DNA of 64,000 bases from Sulfuritalea sp. (GTDB taxonomy: Bacteria; Pseudomonadota; Gammaproteobacteria; Burkholderiales; Rhodocyclaceae): contig JALNYT010000004.1 of the NCBI GenBank assembly GCA_023229685.1, positions 291,628 through 355,627 of the forward strand. Reading direction: 5' to 3'. The notes below the pieces were generated by a model, which was given only the letters and a program-made list of their open reading frames with translations, searched no databases and had not been told where the DNA came from. Shown here piece after piece: positions 25,334 to 34,059 of the stretch. A program made the translations under genes and the position numbers. The stretch's first letter is position 1. Every line of letters starts with the position of its first letter.

Positions 25334-26872
25334 ATGCCCAAGGACCATTTGATCATTTTTGATACCACTTTGCGCGACGGCGAACAGAGCCCCGGGGCCT
25401 CCATGACCAAGGAGGAAAAGCTGCGGATTGCCCGTCAGCTTGAACGGATGCGCGTGGATGTCATTGAAGCGGGCTTCCCGGCGGCGTCCAATGGCGACTT
25501 TGAGGCAGTCAAGGCAGTGGCGGAGGTCATCAAGGATTCGACCGTGGCCGGCCTGTGCCGCGCCTTCGACAAGGACATTTCAAGGGCGCTGGAGGCGGTC
25601 AGGCCGGCGAAGTCCGGCCGCATCCACACCTTTATTGCTACCAGCCCGATCCACATGGAAAAGAAGCTGCGCATGTCGCCGGAAGATGTGCTCGTCGCGG
25701 CGCAGCATGCGGTGCGTTTTGCGCGCAACGGGATCGATGATGTTGAATTCTCCTGTGAGGATGCGGGGCGCTCGGACCTTGATTTCCTCTGCCGCATCAT
25801 TGAAGCGGTGATCAAGGAAGGCGCTTCCACCATCAACATTCCCGACACCGTGGGTTACAACGTGCCGGAGCAGTATGCGGAGCGTATTCGCCAATTGCGT
25901 GAACGCATACCCAACTCCGACAAGGTGATCTGGTCGGTACATTGCCATAACGACTTGGGCTTGGCGGTGGCCAACAGTCTTGCCGCCGTGATGGCAGGTG
26001 CGCGTCAGGTGGAATGCACCATCAACGGACTTGGCGAGCGTGCCGGCAATGCCGCCCTGGAGGAAGTTGTCATGGCGGTGCACACTAGGCAGGATGTCTT
26101 TCCCTGCGTTACCCGGATCGATACGACGCAGATCGTCGCGGCATCCAAGATGGTGTCCAGCATCACTGGATTCCCGGTGCAGCCGAACAAGGCGATTGTC
26201 GGTGCCAATGCCTTTGCGCATGAGTCCGGCATCCATCAGGACGGTGTGCTGAAACACCGCGAAACCTACGAGATCATGCGTGCCGAAGACGTTGGCTGGA
26301 ACGCCAACAAGCTGGTGCTCGGCAAGCATTCGGGGCGCACGGCATTCAAGGCCCGCTTGAAGGAACTCGGCATCGAGGTCGAAAGTGAACAGGTTCTGAA
26401 TGCGGCCTTCACGCACTTCAAGGAACTTGCCGACAAGAAGCACGAGATTTTTGACGAGGACTTGCATGCTTTGATGAGTGACGAAATGGTGCTGCCTGAT
26501 GATGAGCACTACAAGCTGGTGTCCTCGATGTTCCACTCGGAAACCGGCGAAGCGCCGCAGGCGCGGCTGACGCTTTCTGCAGGGGGTGTGGAGCAGCATG
26601 CGGCGGCCACTGGCAGCGGTCCGGTCGACGCAACCTTCAAGGCGATTGAAAGCGTCGCCGCGAGCGGTTCCGAACTGTTGCTCTATTCGGTAAATGCGAT
26701 TACCACCGGCACTGATGCACAGGGCGAGGTGACGGTGCGTTTGTCGAAGGACAGCCGGATCGTTAACGGCCAGGGTGCGGACACGGACATCGTGGTCGCT
26801 TCGGCCAAGGCCTATATCAACGCGCTCAACAAACTGTGTTCGGGGCAGGAAAAACTCAATCCGCAGATTTGA
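25334..26872 (+). CDS. leuA: LeuA, 2-isopropylmalate synthase
   Basis: A 512-residue enzyme that condenses acetyl-CoA with 2-oxoisovalerate, the committed leucine step. The N-terminal TIM barrel shows IFDTTLRDGEQSPGASM, the metal-binding HCHNDLGLAVANSLA and NGLGERAGNAALEEV; the C-terminal LeuA dimer domain (from ~residue 390) gives leucine feedback inhibition. CAGGAGATAGTC precedes ATG. No other leu gene lies downstream, so control by the upstream attenuator would act on leuA alone. Confidence 0.96.
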   Translation: MPKDHLIIFDTTLRDGEQSPGASMTKEEKLRIARQLERMRVDVIEAGFPAASNGDFEAVKAVAEVIKDSTVAGLCRAFDKDISRALEAVRPAKSGRIHTFIATSPIHMEKKLRMSPEDVLVAAQHAVRFARNGIDDVEFSCEDAGRSDLDFLCRIIEAVIKEGASTINIPDTVGYNVPEQYAERIRQLRERIPNSDKVIWSVHCHNDLGLAVANSLAAVMAGARQVECTINGLGERAGNAALEEVVMAVHTRQDVFPCVTRIDTTQIVAASKMVSSITGFPVQPNKAIVGANAFAHESGIHQDGVLKHRETYEIMRAEDVGWNANKLVLGKHSGRTAFKARLKELGIEVESEQVLNAAFTHFKELADKKHEIFDEDLHALMSDEMVLPDDEHYKLVSSMFHSETGEAPQARLTLSAGGVEQHAAATGSGPVDATFKAIESVAASGSELLLYSVNAITTGTDAQGEVTVRLSKDSRIVNGQGADTDIVVASAKAYINALNKLCSGQEKLNPQI

Positions 26873-27215
26873 CGGTTCTTGACGGAGCGGCAACACGGGC
26901 GTGACCGAGACAGCCGGCGAATAGCAGCGTCGCCAGGACGGTCTCGGCCATCGCCAGTATCTGGCTTGTCCCCTGATCAGCGGTCGCGCGCACCAGGCCT
27001 TCCGTGAGGTAGGCCAATGCCAGCATGGACGTCCATTGATGCGTGTAGCGCTTGCCGCGCAGGATGCCGAACAGCGGCAGCAACAGTGGCAAGGCCTTCA
27101 GAGCCAGCATTGAGCCGCCGGGACGCAGCGGCGCCAGCCAGAGTTCCCAGGCAAGGCAGAGAAACAGCAAACCGACAAGGCTGGTCGCTGCCAGCCGGTT
27201 GAACCAGGGGTTCAC
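26856..27215 (-). CDS. DUF2069 membrane protein
   Basis: A 119-residue protein with four hydrophobic helices and the family segment LPLLLPLFGILRGKRYTHQW, followed by MLALAYLTEGLVRA. The start is GTG overlapping the wrbA stop by 4 nt, as in many proteobacterial wrbA-DUF2069 pairs. The 3' end overlaps the convergent leuA by 17 nt. Function unknown. Confidence 0.82.
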   Translation of the reverse strand: MNPWFNRLAATSLVGLLFLCLAWELWLAPLRPGGSMLALKALPLLLPLFGILRGKRYTHQWTSMLALAYLTEGLVRATADQGTSQILAMAETVLATLLFAGCLGHARVAAPSRTVKSAD

Positions 27216-27823
27216 GCAGCGAGTTTCTTCGCGGTCTCGGCCAGACGGCGCCCGAGAGCGACGGCGAGCAGCTTTTCCTGCTCGGTGGCAGCTGTAGTGC
27301 CATCGCTGCCGCTGACATGGCTCGCGCCATAGGGCGTGCCGCCCTCGCGAGTCTGCGAGAGCGCCGGCTCGGTGTAGGGGATGCCTAGAACCATCATGCC
27401 GTGGTGCAGGAGAGGCAGCATCATCGACAGCAGGGTTGATTCCTGGCCGCCGTGCATCGTTGTTGTTGACGTAAATACGACTGCCGGCTTGCCTGCCAAT
27501 GTCCCTTTGAGCCATAGGCCGCCGGTGGAGTCGAGGAAGTACTTCAGTGGCGCCGCCATGTTGCCGAAACGGGTCGGGCTGCCCAGTGCGAGACCGATGC
27601 ATTCTTCGAGATCGCGGGCTTCGACATAAGGGGCCCCCTCATTCGGGATGGTGGCTTCCGTTGCTTCACAGACCGCTGATATCCTGGGTACGGTGCGCAG
27701 GCGCGCGGCGATACCCGGCGTCTGTTCGATTCCGTGGGCAATGTGGCGCGCCAGTTCGCGTACCGAGCCGTGATGGCTGTAGTAGAGAACAAGAATCTCC
27801 TGCGCTTCGCCTGCCTTCTGCAT
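27212..27823 (-). CDS. wrbA: WrbA-type NAD(P)H:quinone oxidoreductase
   Basis: A 203-residue flavodoxin-like protein. The FMN phosphate loop is in ILVLYYSHHGSVRELA, and further FMN contacts are in LGSPTRFGNMAAPLKYFLDSTG and the STTTMHGGQE segment. WrbA enzymes reduce quinones by two electrons and limit oxidative stress. It is cotranscribed with the DUF2069 gene and lies divergent from the YihY gene with a 28-nt gap. Confidence 0.9.
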   Translation of the reverse strand: MQKAGEAQEILVLYYSHHGSVRELARHIAHGIEQTPGIAARLRTVPRISAVCEATEATIPNEGAPYVEARDLEECIGLALGSPTRFGNMAAPLKYFLDSTGGLWLKGTLAGKPAVVFTSTTTMHGGQESTLLSMMLPLLHHGMMVLGIPYTEPALSQTREGGTPYGASHVSGSDGTTAATEQEKLLAVALGRRLAETAKKLAA

Positions 27824-27851
27824 TTTCAGCCCTCCAGTAGAATTGCATTAT

Positions 27852-28673
27852 ATGTGGCTCCTGGCACCCTTTCGGCTGATCGCGCGCACCGCGCACCGGT
27901 TTCATGACGAGCATTGCGTGCAGACTGCAGCGGCGCTTTCATTCGCCACCTTGATTGGCCTGGTGCCCATGATTGCAGCGGCGTTTGTGCTGATTTCCCT
28001 TCTGCCCCTTGGCGCGGGTCTTGGTTCCGGGCTGGAAAAGTTTCTACTGGCCAACCTGCTGCCTGACAAGGCCGGCGTCATCATCGCCAAATATATTGGC
28101 CAGTTTGCCTCTCGCGCAGGACAGGTGACCTTTTTCGGGATCGCGGTGCTGGGAGCAACCGCCTTGATGCAGATGCTGACCCTAGAGCGGGCTTTCAACC
28201 ATATTTGGCGAGTCAAGGCCAGCCGGCCTCTGCTGCGCCGTCTGGCGATTCATGGACTTGCGCTACTGCTCGGGCCCTTGGCATTTGGCGCCAGTATCGC
28301 CGCAATTTCGTTTGTCACCGGCGTGTCGCTTGGTTTTGTCAATGAGCCGTATTGGTTGAACACTATCGTGATCCGGGGCGTGTTGCCTTTCGTGTTCATG
28401 ACTACTCTGTTCGGCCTGCTGTATTGGGGCGTGCCCAACAGGCCGGTGAAAGCCTGGCATGCGGCTTTTGGCGGAGCGATGGCAGCGCTGGGCTTTGGCG
28501 GACTGCAGAAGTTGTTCACGCTGTATATCACTGCCGGATTCACTGTGAATGCGGTTGTCTATGGGGCTTTCTCGGCAATTCCGGTATTTCTGGTCTGGCT
28601 CTATGCATCATGGAGCGTGATTCTGATCGGCGCTCTGCTGGTCGCCGAGTTGCCGCAATCCACTCGCGCCTAA
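27852..28673 (+). CDS. YihY/BrkB family inner membrane protein
   Basis: A 273-residue protein with six helices and the family features QTAAALSFATLIGLVPM near the start, PVKAWHAAFGGAMAALGFGG, and a C-terminal SAIPVFLVWLYASWSVILIGALL. ATG at 27852 is chosen over TTG at 27843. Homologues were once labelled ribonuclease BN in error; their true role, perhaps in envelope transport, is unknown. It overlaps the end of the opposite-strand PilZ-like gene by 4 nt. Confidence 0.87.
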   Translation: MWLLAPFRLIARTAHRFHDEHCVQTAAALSFATLIGLVPMIAAAFVLISLLPLGAGLGSGLEKFLLANLLPDKAGVIIAKYIGQFASRAGQVTFFGIAVLGATALMQMLTLERAFNHIWRVKASRPLLRRLAIHGLALLLGPLAFGASIAAISFVTGVSLGFVNEPYWLNTIVIRGVLPFVFMTTLFGLLYWGVPNRPVKAWHAAFGGAMAALGFGGLQKLFTLYITAGFTVNAVVYGAFSAIPVFLVWLYASWSVILIGALLVAELPQSTRA

Positions 28674-30184
28674 TTTGAAGCAGGATTCCGAATGAACTCG
28701 AAGACTTCGACGCTTGAGGTTTCGATGAGACTCCGATGCGGCATGCATTCGACGATTTGCAGGCGGGCCTCTTGCTCCTCCAGCAATGTGAATGGGCGGG
28801 CGTTGTAGTCTCCCCGCGCGGCTAGAATCGCTTCGCCGCGGGTAAGGCCCGGCAGTGCCGGCAGTAGCAGCGCCGGTACCGGCGGCTCCGGATTGCGACT
28901 ACTGAATGCTTGGATTCGTATTGGCGTTGCCGATGGCGCCAGAACTTCCAGTCCCAGTTCGACATGGCTGCTGCTCTTGCTGCGAGCCCAGCGCACGAGA
29001 CAGATCTGCCATGCAGCGCCGGCGCCCGTGCGCAAACCGACGGCGCAACCCGCCACGATGCCAGTCACCTCGCCGACGACATGTACGATTGCATAGCCTA
29101 AAGGACCTTCGTTGACCAGCGTCCAGTCGCTGTGCGTCAATTCGCAATCGCTGGATGTCGGCTCCCGTTGGGAGTCTGTTTCCAACGCAGTCCACAAGGT
29201 ACTTAGTTGTGTACAAACTTTCACAGGCAGGGATTGCGAACGGCGACTGAAGCTGCGCAGCCGTGGCGCAGCCCAGCATTGACGAGCCCGTTCCAGCGCG
29301 TTGCGGTAGTCGGCGCCAGCGGCTTGAAGTGGCAGACCGAGCGATAATGGTTGCACGCCGTCGTTCAACTGGTCGAGATGCCGTGCAGCCAGGTCGGCAA
29401 GGTCGCCAAACCGGAAGTAGAGGCACAGTGCGCCTTCCGGTTGGAGGCGTATGAGGGGTACGGGCGCCTGGTCAAGACTGGCGTCGAGCCAGAACCAGTC
29501 TCCGGCCACCTCGGGACGAATCGGGTCAATTCGGACGACTGTCGCGTGAGTCTCGAGGTAGTCTGCAAGGAAAGCTATTTCGCGTGGTGCGAGACCTTCG
29601 GGTTGTGCTGCGGTGAGCGCCAGCATTGCCTTGAAGCGGGCATCGAAAGCACTCATTTCGGCCGGCAGGGTCGCCGTCGGGTCGACTGACTCGTGGGCGC
29701 CATGATAGAGCGCTTGAGCGTTGCGCCAAAAGGTCGTCGGCGTTGGCGTTGCAGCCAGCGAGGAGGCGATCAACTGCCGCGACAGGTTGAAAATGCCCTG
29801 TAAGCAGATTTGTGCGCTGCTGCGATGAACGCGGGCAAGATCCTGCGGGTTGGCGTCCCCAGCCATCTTCAGCCAGGCTTCACCCAACTCGGCACGGAGT
29901 CCAATCAAGCCTTGCGCAACCGTACCCAGGTGAATTGGCAGCGGCAGCTTGACGTCAAGCAGCATGGGCGAGAGTGCTTGATCAATTCGTTCGGCGCGTC
30001 GTTGAAGCAGCTCCTTGATCTTGAGGCGGTACAGAACGGGAAGTTTCAACGAACCAATCGCGGCAACGTGATGGTGCAAGGGCACCAGGTCGAGCAGCGG
30101 ATCGTCCTGCTGCGGCTCGGCAAGCCAATCCAGTGCTTGCTGTAGCTGGATGGGCGGCGGCGGCGGGATCTTCTTGCGGCGCAT
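28670..30184 (-). CDS. Large hypothetical protein with PilZ-like C-terminal region
   Basis: A 504-residue soluble protein that I assign only in part. The first ~300 residues are helical with no known motif; they start with a Pro-rich MRRKKIPPPPPIQLQQ. Around residues 360-440 there is a pattern like PilZ domains: WTLVNEGPLGYAIVHV, then a valine/glycine-rich strand region and WQICLVRWARSKSSSHVELGLEVL. The canonical RxxxR and D/NxSxxG c-di-GMP motifs are degenerate (NEGPLG), so ligand binding is doubtful. It is divergent from pyrF. Confidence 0.6.
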   Translation of the reverse strand: MRRKKIPPPPPIQLQQALDWLAEPQQDDPLLDLVPLHHHVAAIGSLKLPVLYRLKIKELLQRRAERIDQALSPMLLDVKLPLPIHLGTVAQGLIGLRAELGEAWLKMAGDANPQDLARVHRSSAQICLQGIFNLSRQLIASSLAATPTPTTFWRNAQALYHGAHESVDPTATLPAEMSAFDARFKAMLALTAAQPEGLAPREIAFLADYLETHATVVRIDPIRPEVAGDWFWLDASLDQAPVPLIRLQPEGALCLYFRFGDLADLAARHLDQLNDGVQPLSLGLPLQAAGADYRNALERARQCWAAPRLRSFSRRSQSLPVKVCTQLSTLWTALETDSQREPTSSDCELTHSDWTLVNEGPLGYAIVHVVGEVTGIVAGCAVGLRTGAGAAWQICLVRWARSKSSSHVELGLEVLAPSATPIRIQAFSSRNPEPPVPALLLPALPGLTRGEAILAARGDYNARPFTLLEEQEARLQIVECMPHRSLIETSSVEVFEFIRNPASN

Positions 30185-30267
30185 GATGAGTTGAACGGCC
30201 GGGAACGAAATATGATTCTAGTAGAATCCGGACGCATTTTCTCTTGTTGCGTTGCGAGGAATCCGAA

Positions 30268-31002
30268 ATGACCAGCCTGCTATCCGCCAAGCACATTGAT
30301 CCGAAGGATCGTTTGATCGTTGCCCTTGATCTCCCGGACGTGGAGGCCGCGCGCGCGCTGGTCACTGAACTGGGCGATGCCGTGGTCTTCTACAAGATCG
30401 GGCTGGAACTGTTCATGACCGGCGGCTATTTTGAACTGCTGCAGTGGCTCGTCAGTCAGGGCAAGAAGGTCTTTGTCGACCTGAAGTTTTTCGATGTACC
30501 TGAAACCGTGCGTTCCGCGGTGCGGGTATTGGCCGGCAGCGGAGCTACATTTGCCACGATTCACGGCAATCAGGCCATCATGGAAGCGGCGGTGAAGGAC
30601 AAGGGCGATCTCAAGATTCTGGCCGTCACGGTGCTGACCAGTCTGGATCGCGGCGATCTGGACGACCTCGGATTCTCCTGCGACGTGGAGAAGCTTGTGC
30701 TTTCCCGCGCACGTCGAGCGCTGGCGGCAGGTGTGGATGGCATTGTTTCGTCGGGCCTTGAGGCGCCCATGATCCGGCGCGAACTCGGCGACAGGCTGAT
30801 GGTGGTGACGCCCGGCATTCGACCTGTCGAGAACAAGCAGGTGGATGATCAGAAGCGTACCGTCGATGTCGCCCAAGCCTTCAGGAACGGGGCCGACTAC
30901 ATCGTGGTCGGCCGGCCCATCCGCCAGGCGGCGAATCCGCGCCAGGCGGCGCTGGGCATACAGCAGACCATTCGCGAGGTGTTTTCCCTGTCGGGCGGGT
31001 GA
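30268..31002 (+). CDS. pyrF: PyrF, orotidine 5'-phosphate decarboxylase
   Basis: A 244-residue TIM-barrel enzyme for the last step of UMP synthesis. The catalytic array is visible in VFVDLKFFDVPETV (D-x-K-x-x-D type), with LIVALDLPD at the start and VTPGIRPVENKQVDDQKR and YIVVGRPIRQA at the phosphate-binding end. ATG at 30268 is chosen because GAGGA stands 8 nt before it. It is a single-gene unit upstream of the rpsP operon. Confidence 0.96.
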   Translation: MTSLLSAKHIDPKDRLIVALDLPDVEAARALVTELGDAVVFYKIGLELFMTGGYFELLQWLVSQGKKVFVDLKFFDVPETVRSAVRVLAGSGATFATIHGNQAIMEAAVKDKGDLKILAVTVLTSLDRGDLDDLGFSCDVEKLVLSRARRALAAGVDGIVSSGLEAPMIRRELGDRLMVVTPGIRPVENKQVDDQKRTVDVAQAFRNGADYIVVGRPIRQAANPRQAALGIQQTIREVFSLSGG

Positions 31003-31054
31003 CGTAGTGGGTAGGCCGGCAGGGCGATGGTAGCCAAAAGCTCAACGCTACGCC

Positions 31055-31083
31055 TTGTTTTATCCGGTGTTTTGCAATAAAAT
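31055..31083 (+). promoter_or_regulatory. Promoter of rpsP-rimM-trmD-rplS
   Basis: TTGTTT and TAAAAT are separated by 17 nt, 31 nt before the rpsP ATG. A small GCCGG-CTTT-CCGGC hairpin follows in the 5' leader. Confidence 0.55.
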
Positions 31084-31114
31084 CGCCGGCTTTCCGGCTT
31101 TCCAAGAGAACACC

Positions 31115-31366
31115 ATGGTTGTTATTCGTCTCGCCCGCAGCGGTGCCAAGAAGCGCCCTTTCTTCCATATGGTGGTAGCCGATTCGCGCAACCGCCGCGA
31201 TGGCCGTTTCATTGAGCGCATCGGTTATTACAATCCAGTCGCCGCCGAAAATGAAAAGGGGCTGGTGGTCAACACCGAGCGCCTCGCGTACTGGCAGGGC
31301 CATGGCGCGCAGTTGTCGCCGACCGCCGCGCGTCTGGTAAAGCAGGCGGCGCCAAAGGCCGCCTAA
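31115..31366 (+). CDS. rpsP: 30S ribosomal protein S16
   Basis: An 83-residue S16 protein of the small subunit with the expected start MVVIRLARSGAKKRPFFHMVVADSRNRRDG and the IERIGYYNP motif. It is first in the classic order rpsP-rimM-trmD-rplS. Confidence 0.98.
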   Translation: MVVIRLARSGAKKRPFFHMVVADSRNRRDGRFIERIGYYNPVAAENEKGLVVNTERLAYWQGHGAQLSPTAARLVKQAAPKAA

Positions 31367-31371
31367 GTCGC

Positions 31372-31878
31372 ATGATTGTATTGGGGCGCATTGTCGCCCC
31401 GTTTGGAGTTCAAGGCTGGTTGCGGGTTCATGCCTTCGGCGATGACCCCGTGGCCTGGCAGAAGATGCCGCAGTGGTGGCTTTCCGCGGATGCCGATGCG
31501 CCGGCCGAAAGCTGGAGGGCGCACGATCTCGAAGCGGTGAAACTGCACGGCGACGGTGTGGTGGCGAAACTTGCCGGCATCGACGACCGGGATGCATCCG
31601 AGGCGCTGGGCAGCTGTTTTTTTGGCGCCCCGCGCAAGACTTTGCCGCCGCCGGTGCCGGGCGAGTACTACTGGGCTGACCTGATTGGCCTGGCGGTAGT
31701 GAATCTGCAGGACCAGCCACTGGGCCGCGTCAAGTCATTGATTGAGACGGGCGCCAATGAAGTGCTGGTGGTAGTCGATGGGGAGCGTGAAAGATTGCTG
31801 CCCTTCGTGGAACATGTAGTGAAGGCGGTCGATGTTGCGGGAGGAACGATCCGCGCCGATTGGGATAGCGACTGGTGA
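31372..31878 (+). CDS. rimM: RimM, 16S rRNA processing/30S maturation factor
   Basis: A 168-residue protein with an N-terminal RimM domain (VLGRIVAPFGVQGWLRV) and a C-terminal PRC-barrel domain (YYWADLIGLAVVNLQDQPLG). RimM binds S19 and helps form the 30S head. It starts 5 nt after rpsP and overlaps trmD by 4 nt. Confidence 0.95.
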   Translation: MIVLGRIVAPFGVQGWLRVHAFGDDPVAWQKMPQWWLSADADAPAESWRAHDLEAVKLHGDGVVAKLAGIDDRDASEALGSCFFGAPRKTLPPPVPGEYYWADLIGLAVVNLQDQPLGRVKSLIETGANEVLVVVDGERERLLPFVEHVVKAVDVAGGTIRADWDSDW

Positions 31879-32642
31879 GCTTGCGCTTCGATGTCATTAC
31901 GCTGTTCCCCGAGATGTTTGCGGCGCTCACCGCTTCGGGAATTACCCGGCGCGCGTTGGAGCGGGGGCTGTGGCAGATCGAATGCTGGAACCCGCGCCAA
32001 TGGACGCAGGATGTGCATCGAACGGTGGATGACCGGCCTTACGGCGGTGGCCCTGGGATGGTGATGATGGCATCACCGCTGGAGCAGGCGATTGTTGCGG
32101 CAAAAGAGGCAGCAAAGGCGGCGGCAAGAGTCGGCGCTGACAGTACGGCGAAAGTGATTTACCTTTCGCCGCAAGGCAGGCGGATCGATCAGCAGCGCGT
32201 GGCGCAACTGGCGGCAAGTGACGGAGCGATTCTGCTCTGCGGCCGCTACGAAGGCATTGATGAGCGGTTGATCGAGCGCTGTGTGGATGAGGAACTGTCG
32301 CTGGGCGATTTTGTTCTTTCCGGCGGCGAACTGGCGGCAATGGCGCTGATGGACGCATGCATCAGGCAGTTGCCGGGAGCACTGAATGACGAGGCTTCGG
32401 CGGTAGAGGATTCTTTTGCCGCAGGCCTGCTGGACTGCCCGCACTACACGCGGCCAGAGTTGTATGAAGGATGTGCGGTGCCGGATGTATTATTGTCCGG
32501 CAACCACGAAAGAATCCGGCGCTGGCGCCTGAAACAGGCGCTAGGACGGACGTGGCAAAGGCGCCCGGATCTCCTGGAGACGAGGGAACTGAGCAGGGAA
32601 GAAGCCGAACTGCTGGCTGAATTCCAGCAGGACGGTAATTAG
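31875..32642 (+). CDS. trmD: TrmD, tRNA (guanine37-N1)-methyltransferase
   Basis: A 255-residue SPOUT-class enzyme. The trefoil-knot AdoMet site is seen as LLCGRYEGIDERLIE and LGDFVLSGGELAAMAL, and the N-terminus is FDVITLFPEMF. GTG start overlaps the rimM stop. The modification prevents +1 frameshifting. Normal length. Confidence 0.97.
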   Translation: MSLRFDVITLFPEMFAALTASGITRRALERGLWQIECWNPRQWTQDVHRTVDDRPYGGGPGMVMMASPLEQAIVAAKEAAKAAARVGADSTAKVIYLSPQGRRIDQQRVAQLAASDGAILLCGRYEGIDERLIERCVDEELSLGDFVLSGGELAAMALMDACIRQLPGALNDEASAVEDSFAAGLLDCPHYTRPELYEGCAVPDVLLSGNHERIRRWRLKQALGRTWQRRPDLLETRELSREEAELLAEFQQDGN

Positions 32643-32735
32643 AAACGGCGTGCATCAGGACGGTTAATCAGTCCTGCTCTGTACGAAAGGTTGGCGGGTG
32701 TTATCCGCAGCCATAACTTGATGGAGCAATACAAC

Positions 32736-33098
32736 ATGAACCTGATCCAGCAACTTGAGACCGAGGAAATTGAACGCTTGGGCAAGACAGTGCCCGCGTT
32801 TGCTCCCGGCGACACAGTGATTGTCAATGTGAATGTGGTCGAAGGCGATCGCAAGCGAGTCCAGGCTTTCGAAGGCGTCGTCATCTCCAAACGCAATCGC
32901 GGCCTCAATTCGAACTTTATCGTGCGCAAGATTTCGTCCGGCGAGGGCGTCGAGCGCACCTTCCAGACTTACTCGCCGTTGATCGCGAGCATCGAGGTCA
33001 AGCGTCGCGGCGACGTGCGCCGCGCCAAGCTGTATTACCTGCGCGATCGCTCCGGCAAGTCGGCGCGGATCAAGGAAAAGCTGACCCGCAGAGCCTGA
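32736..33098 (+). CDS. rplS: 50S ribosomal protein L19
   Basis: A 120-residue L19 with the family opening MNLIQQLETEEIERLGKTV and the strand pair RVQAFEGVVISKRNRGLNS. A short gap (93 nt) separates it from trmD. A strong terminator follows 22 nt after the stop. Confidence 0.98.
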   Translation: MNLIQQLETEEIERLGKTVPAFAPGDTVIVNVNVVEGDRKRVQAFEGVVISKRNRGLNSNFIVRKISSGEGVERTFQTYSPLIASIEVKRRGDVRRAKLYYLRDRSGKSARIKEKLTRRA

Positions 33099-33120
33099 TT
33101 CAGGGCCGCACCAAAACAAT

Positions 33121-33154
33121 CGGGCCGCCCAGTGTCATCTGGGCGGCCCGTTTT
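33121..33154. terminator. Terminator of the rplS operon
   Basis: A perfect 12-bp stem, CGGGCCGCCCAG and its complement, with loop TGTCAT and TTTT, lies between convergent rplS and folE2; on the minus strand it lacks a long T run, so it mainly serves rplS. Confidence 0.88.
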
Positions 33155-33172
33155 GCTTGTGGACACCGTGGA

Positions 33173-33997
33173 TCAATAGCGCTTCTTGTTGTTCTCGATC
33201 AGCGCGTAGGCCGAGTGGTTGTGGATGGACTCGAAGTTCTCGCTCTCGACCACATAAGCGTCGATCCGCGGGTCCGCATTCAGTGCGCCGGCAACGTCGC
33301 GTACCAGGTCTTCGACGAACTTGGGATTGTCGTAGGCCCGCTCGGTAACGTATTTCTCGTCGGGGCGCTTCAACAGTCCGTAAAGTTCGCACGAGGCCTG
33401 GGTTTCCGCCATGCGGACGATATCCTCGATCCACACCAGCTGGTTCGTAGTGGCGGTGATGGTGACGTGTGAGCGCTGGTTGTGTGCGCCTCGATCGGAT
33501 ATTTTCTTCGAGCAAGGGCACAGGCTGGTGACCGGGACCACGACTTTTATGGTTTGCCGGTAACGTCCTCCTTCGACAATTTCGCCGATGAAGGTTACCT
33601 CGTAATCCATCAGGCTCTTGACCTTGGAAACCGGTGCGATCTTGTTGATGAAATAAGGGAAACTCATCTCAAGATGGCCGGTTTCGGCCTCGAGGCGGGC
33701 CACCATTTCGCGCAACATCGTCTCGAAACTCTCGACCGAGATCTCTTCCTCGTGCGCGTTGAGAATCTCGACGAAGCGAGACATGTGGGTGCCCTTGAAA
33801 TTGTGGGGCAGCCCGACATACATGTTGAAGGTGGCGATGGTGTGGCGCACGCCACCGCTCTTGTCCAGCACCTTGAAGGGATGGCGAATAGCCTTGATGC
33901 CGACTTTGTTGATTGGCAACTGGCGCGAATCCGCGCTGTTCTGGACGTCTGCGATGGCCGATTTTTCGGGTGGAGCCATAGGATCTCTGCAATTCAT
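33173..33997 (-). CDS. folE2: FolE2, GTP cyclohydrolase IB
   Basis: A 274-residue type IB GTP cyclohydrolase (COG1469) making dihydroneopterin triphosphate for folate or queuosine. Family features are VGIKAIRHPF, the SLCPCSKKISDRGAHNQRSHV segment with the metal-binding cysteine, and the C-terminal SENFESIHNHSAYA. The start at MNCRDPMAPPEK is preferred to a longer frame. In many bacteria FolE2 replaces zinc-dependent FolE1 when zinc is scarce and is under Zur control; a dyad lies upstream. QueA and Tgt in this window also need a GTP cyclohydrolase product. Confidence 0.92.
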   Translation of the reverse strand: MNCRDPMAPPEKSAIADVQNSADSRQLPINKVGIKAIRHPFKVLDKSGGVRHTIATFNMYVGLPHNFKGTHMSRFVEILNAHEEEISVESFETMLREMVARLEAETGHLEMSFPYFINKIAPVSKVKSLMDYEVTFIGEIVEGGRYRQTIKVVVPVTSLCPCSKKISDRGAHNQRSHVTITATTNQLVWIEDIVRMAETQASCELYGLLKRPDEKYVTERAYDNPKFVEDLVRDVAGALNADPRIDAYVVESENFESIHNHSAYALIENNKKRY

Positions 33998-34010
33998 ATC
34001 GTTTCTCGGA

Positions 34011-34032
34011 GGTTGTATGAAGTCATGCAACC
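34011..34032. promoter_or_regulatory. Near-perfect 22-bp palindrome upstream of folE2
   Basis: GGTTGTATGA and TCATGCAACC are complementary at 9 of 10 positions around a 2-nt centre, 14 nt before the chosen folE2 start. The spacing suits an operator that would block transcription or translation. It does not match the usual TATAnnATA core of Zur boxes well. Confidence 0.45.
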
Positions 34033-34059
34033 CACTATATCATTATCCGACAAATTTAC

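Noticed and set aside
34011..34032. Calling the folE2 palindrome a Zur box
   Set aside because: The core lacks the TATA-like Zur pattern; only a general dyad is supported.
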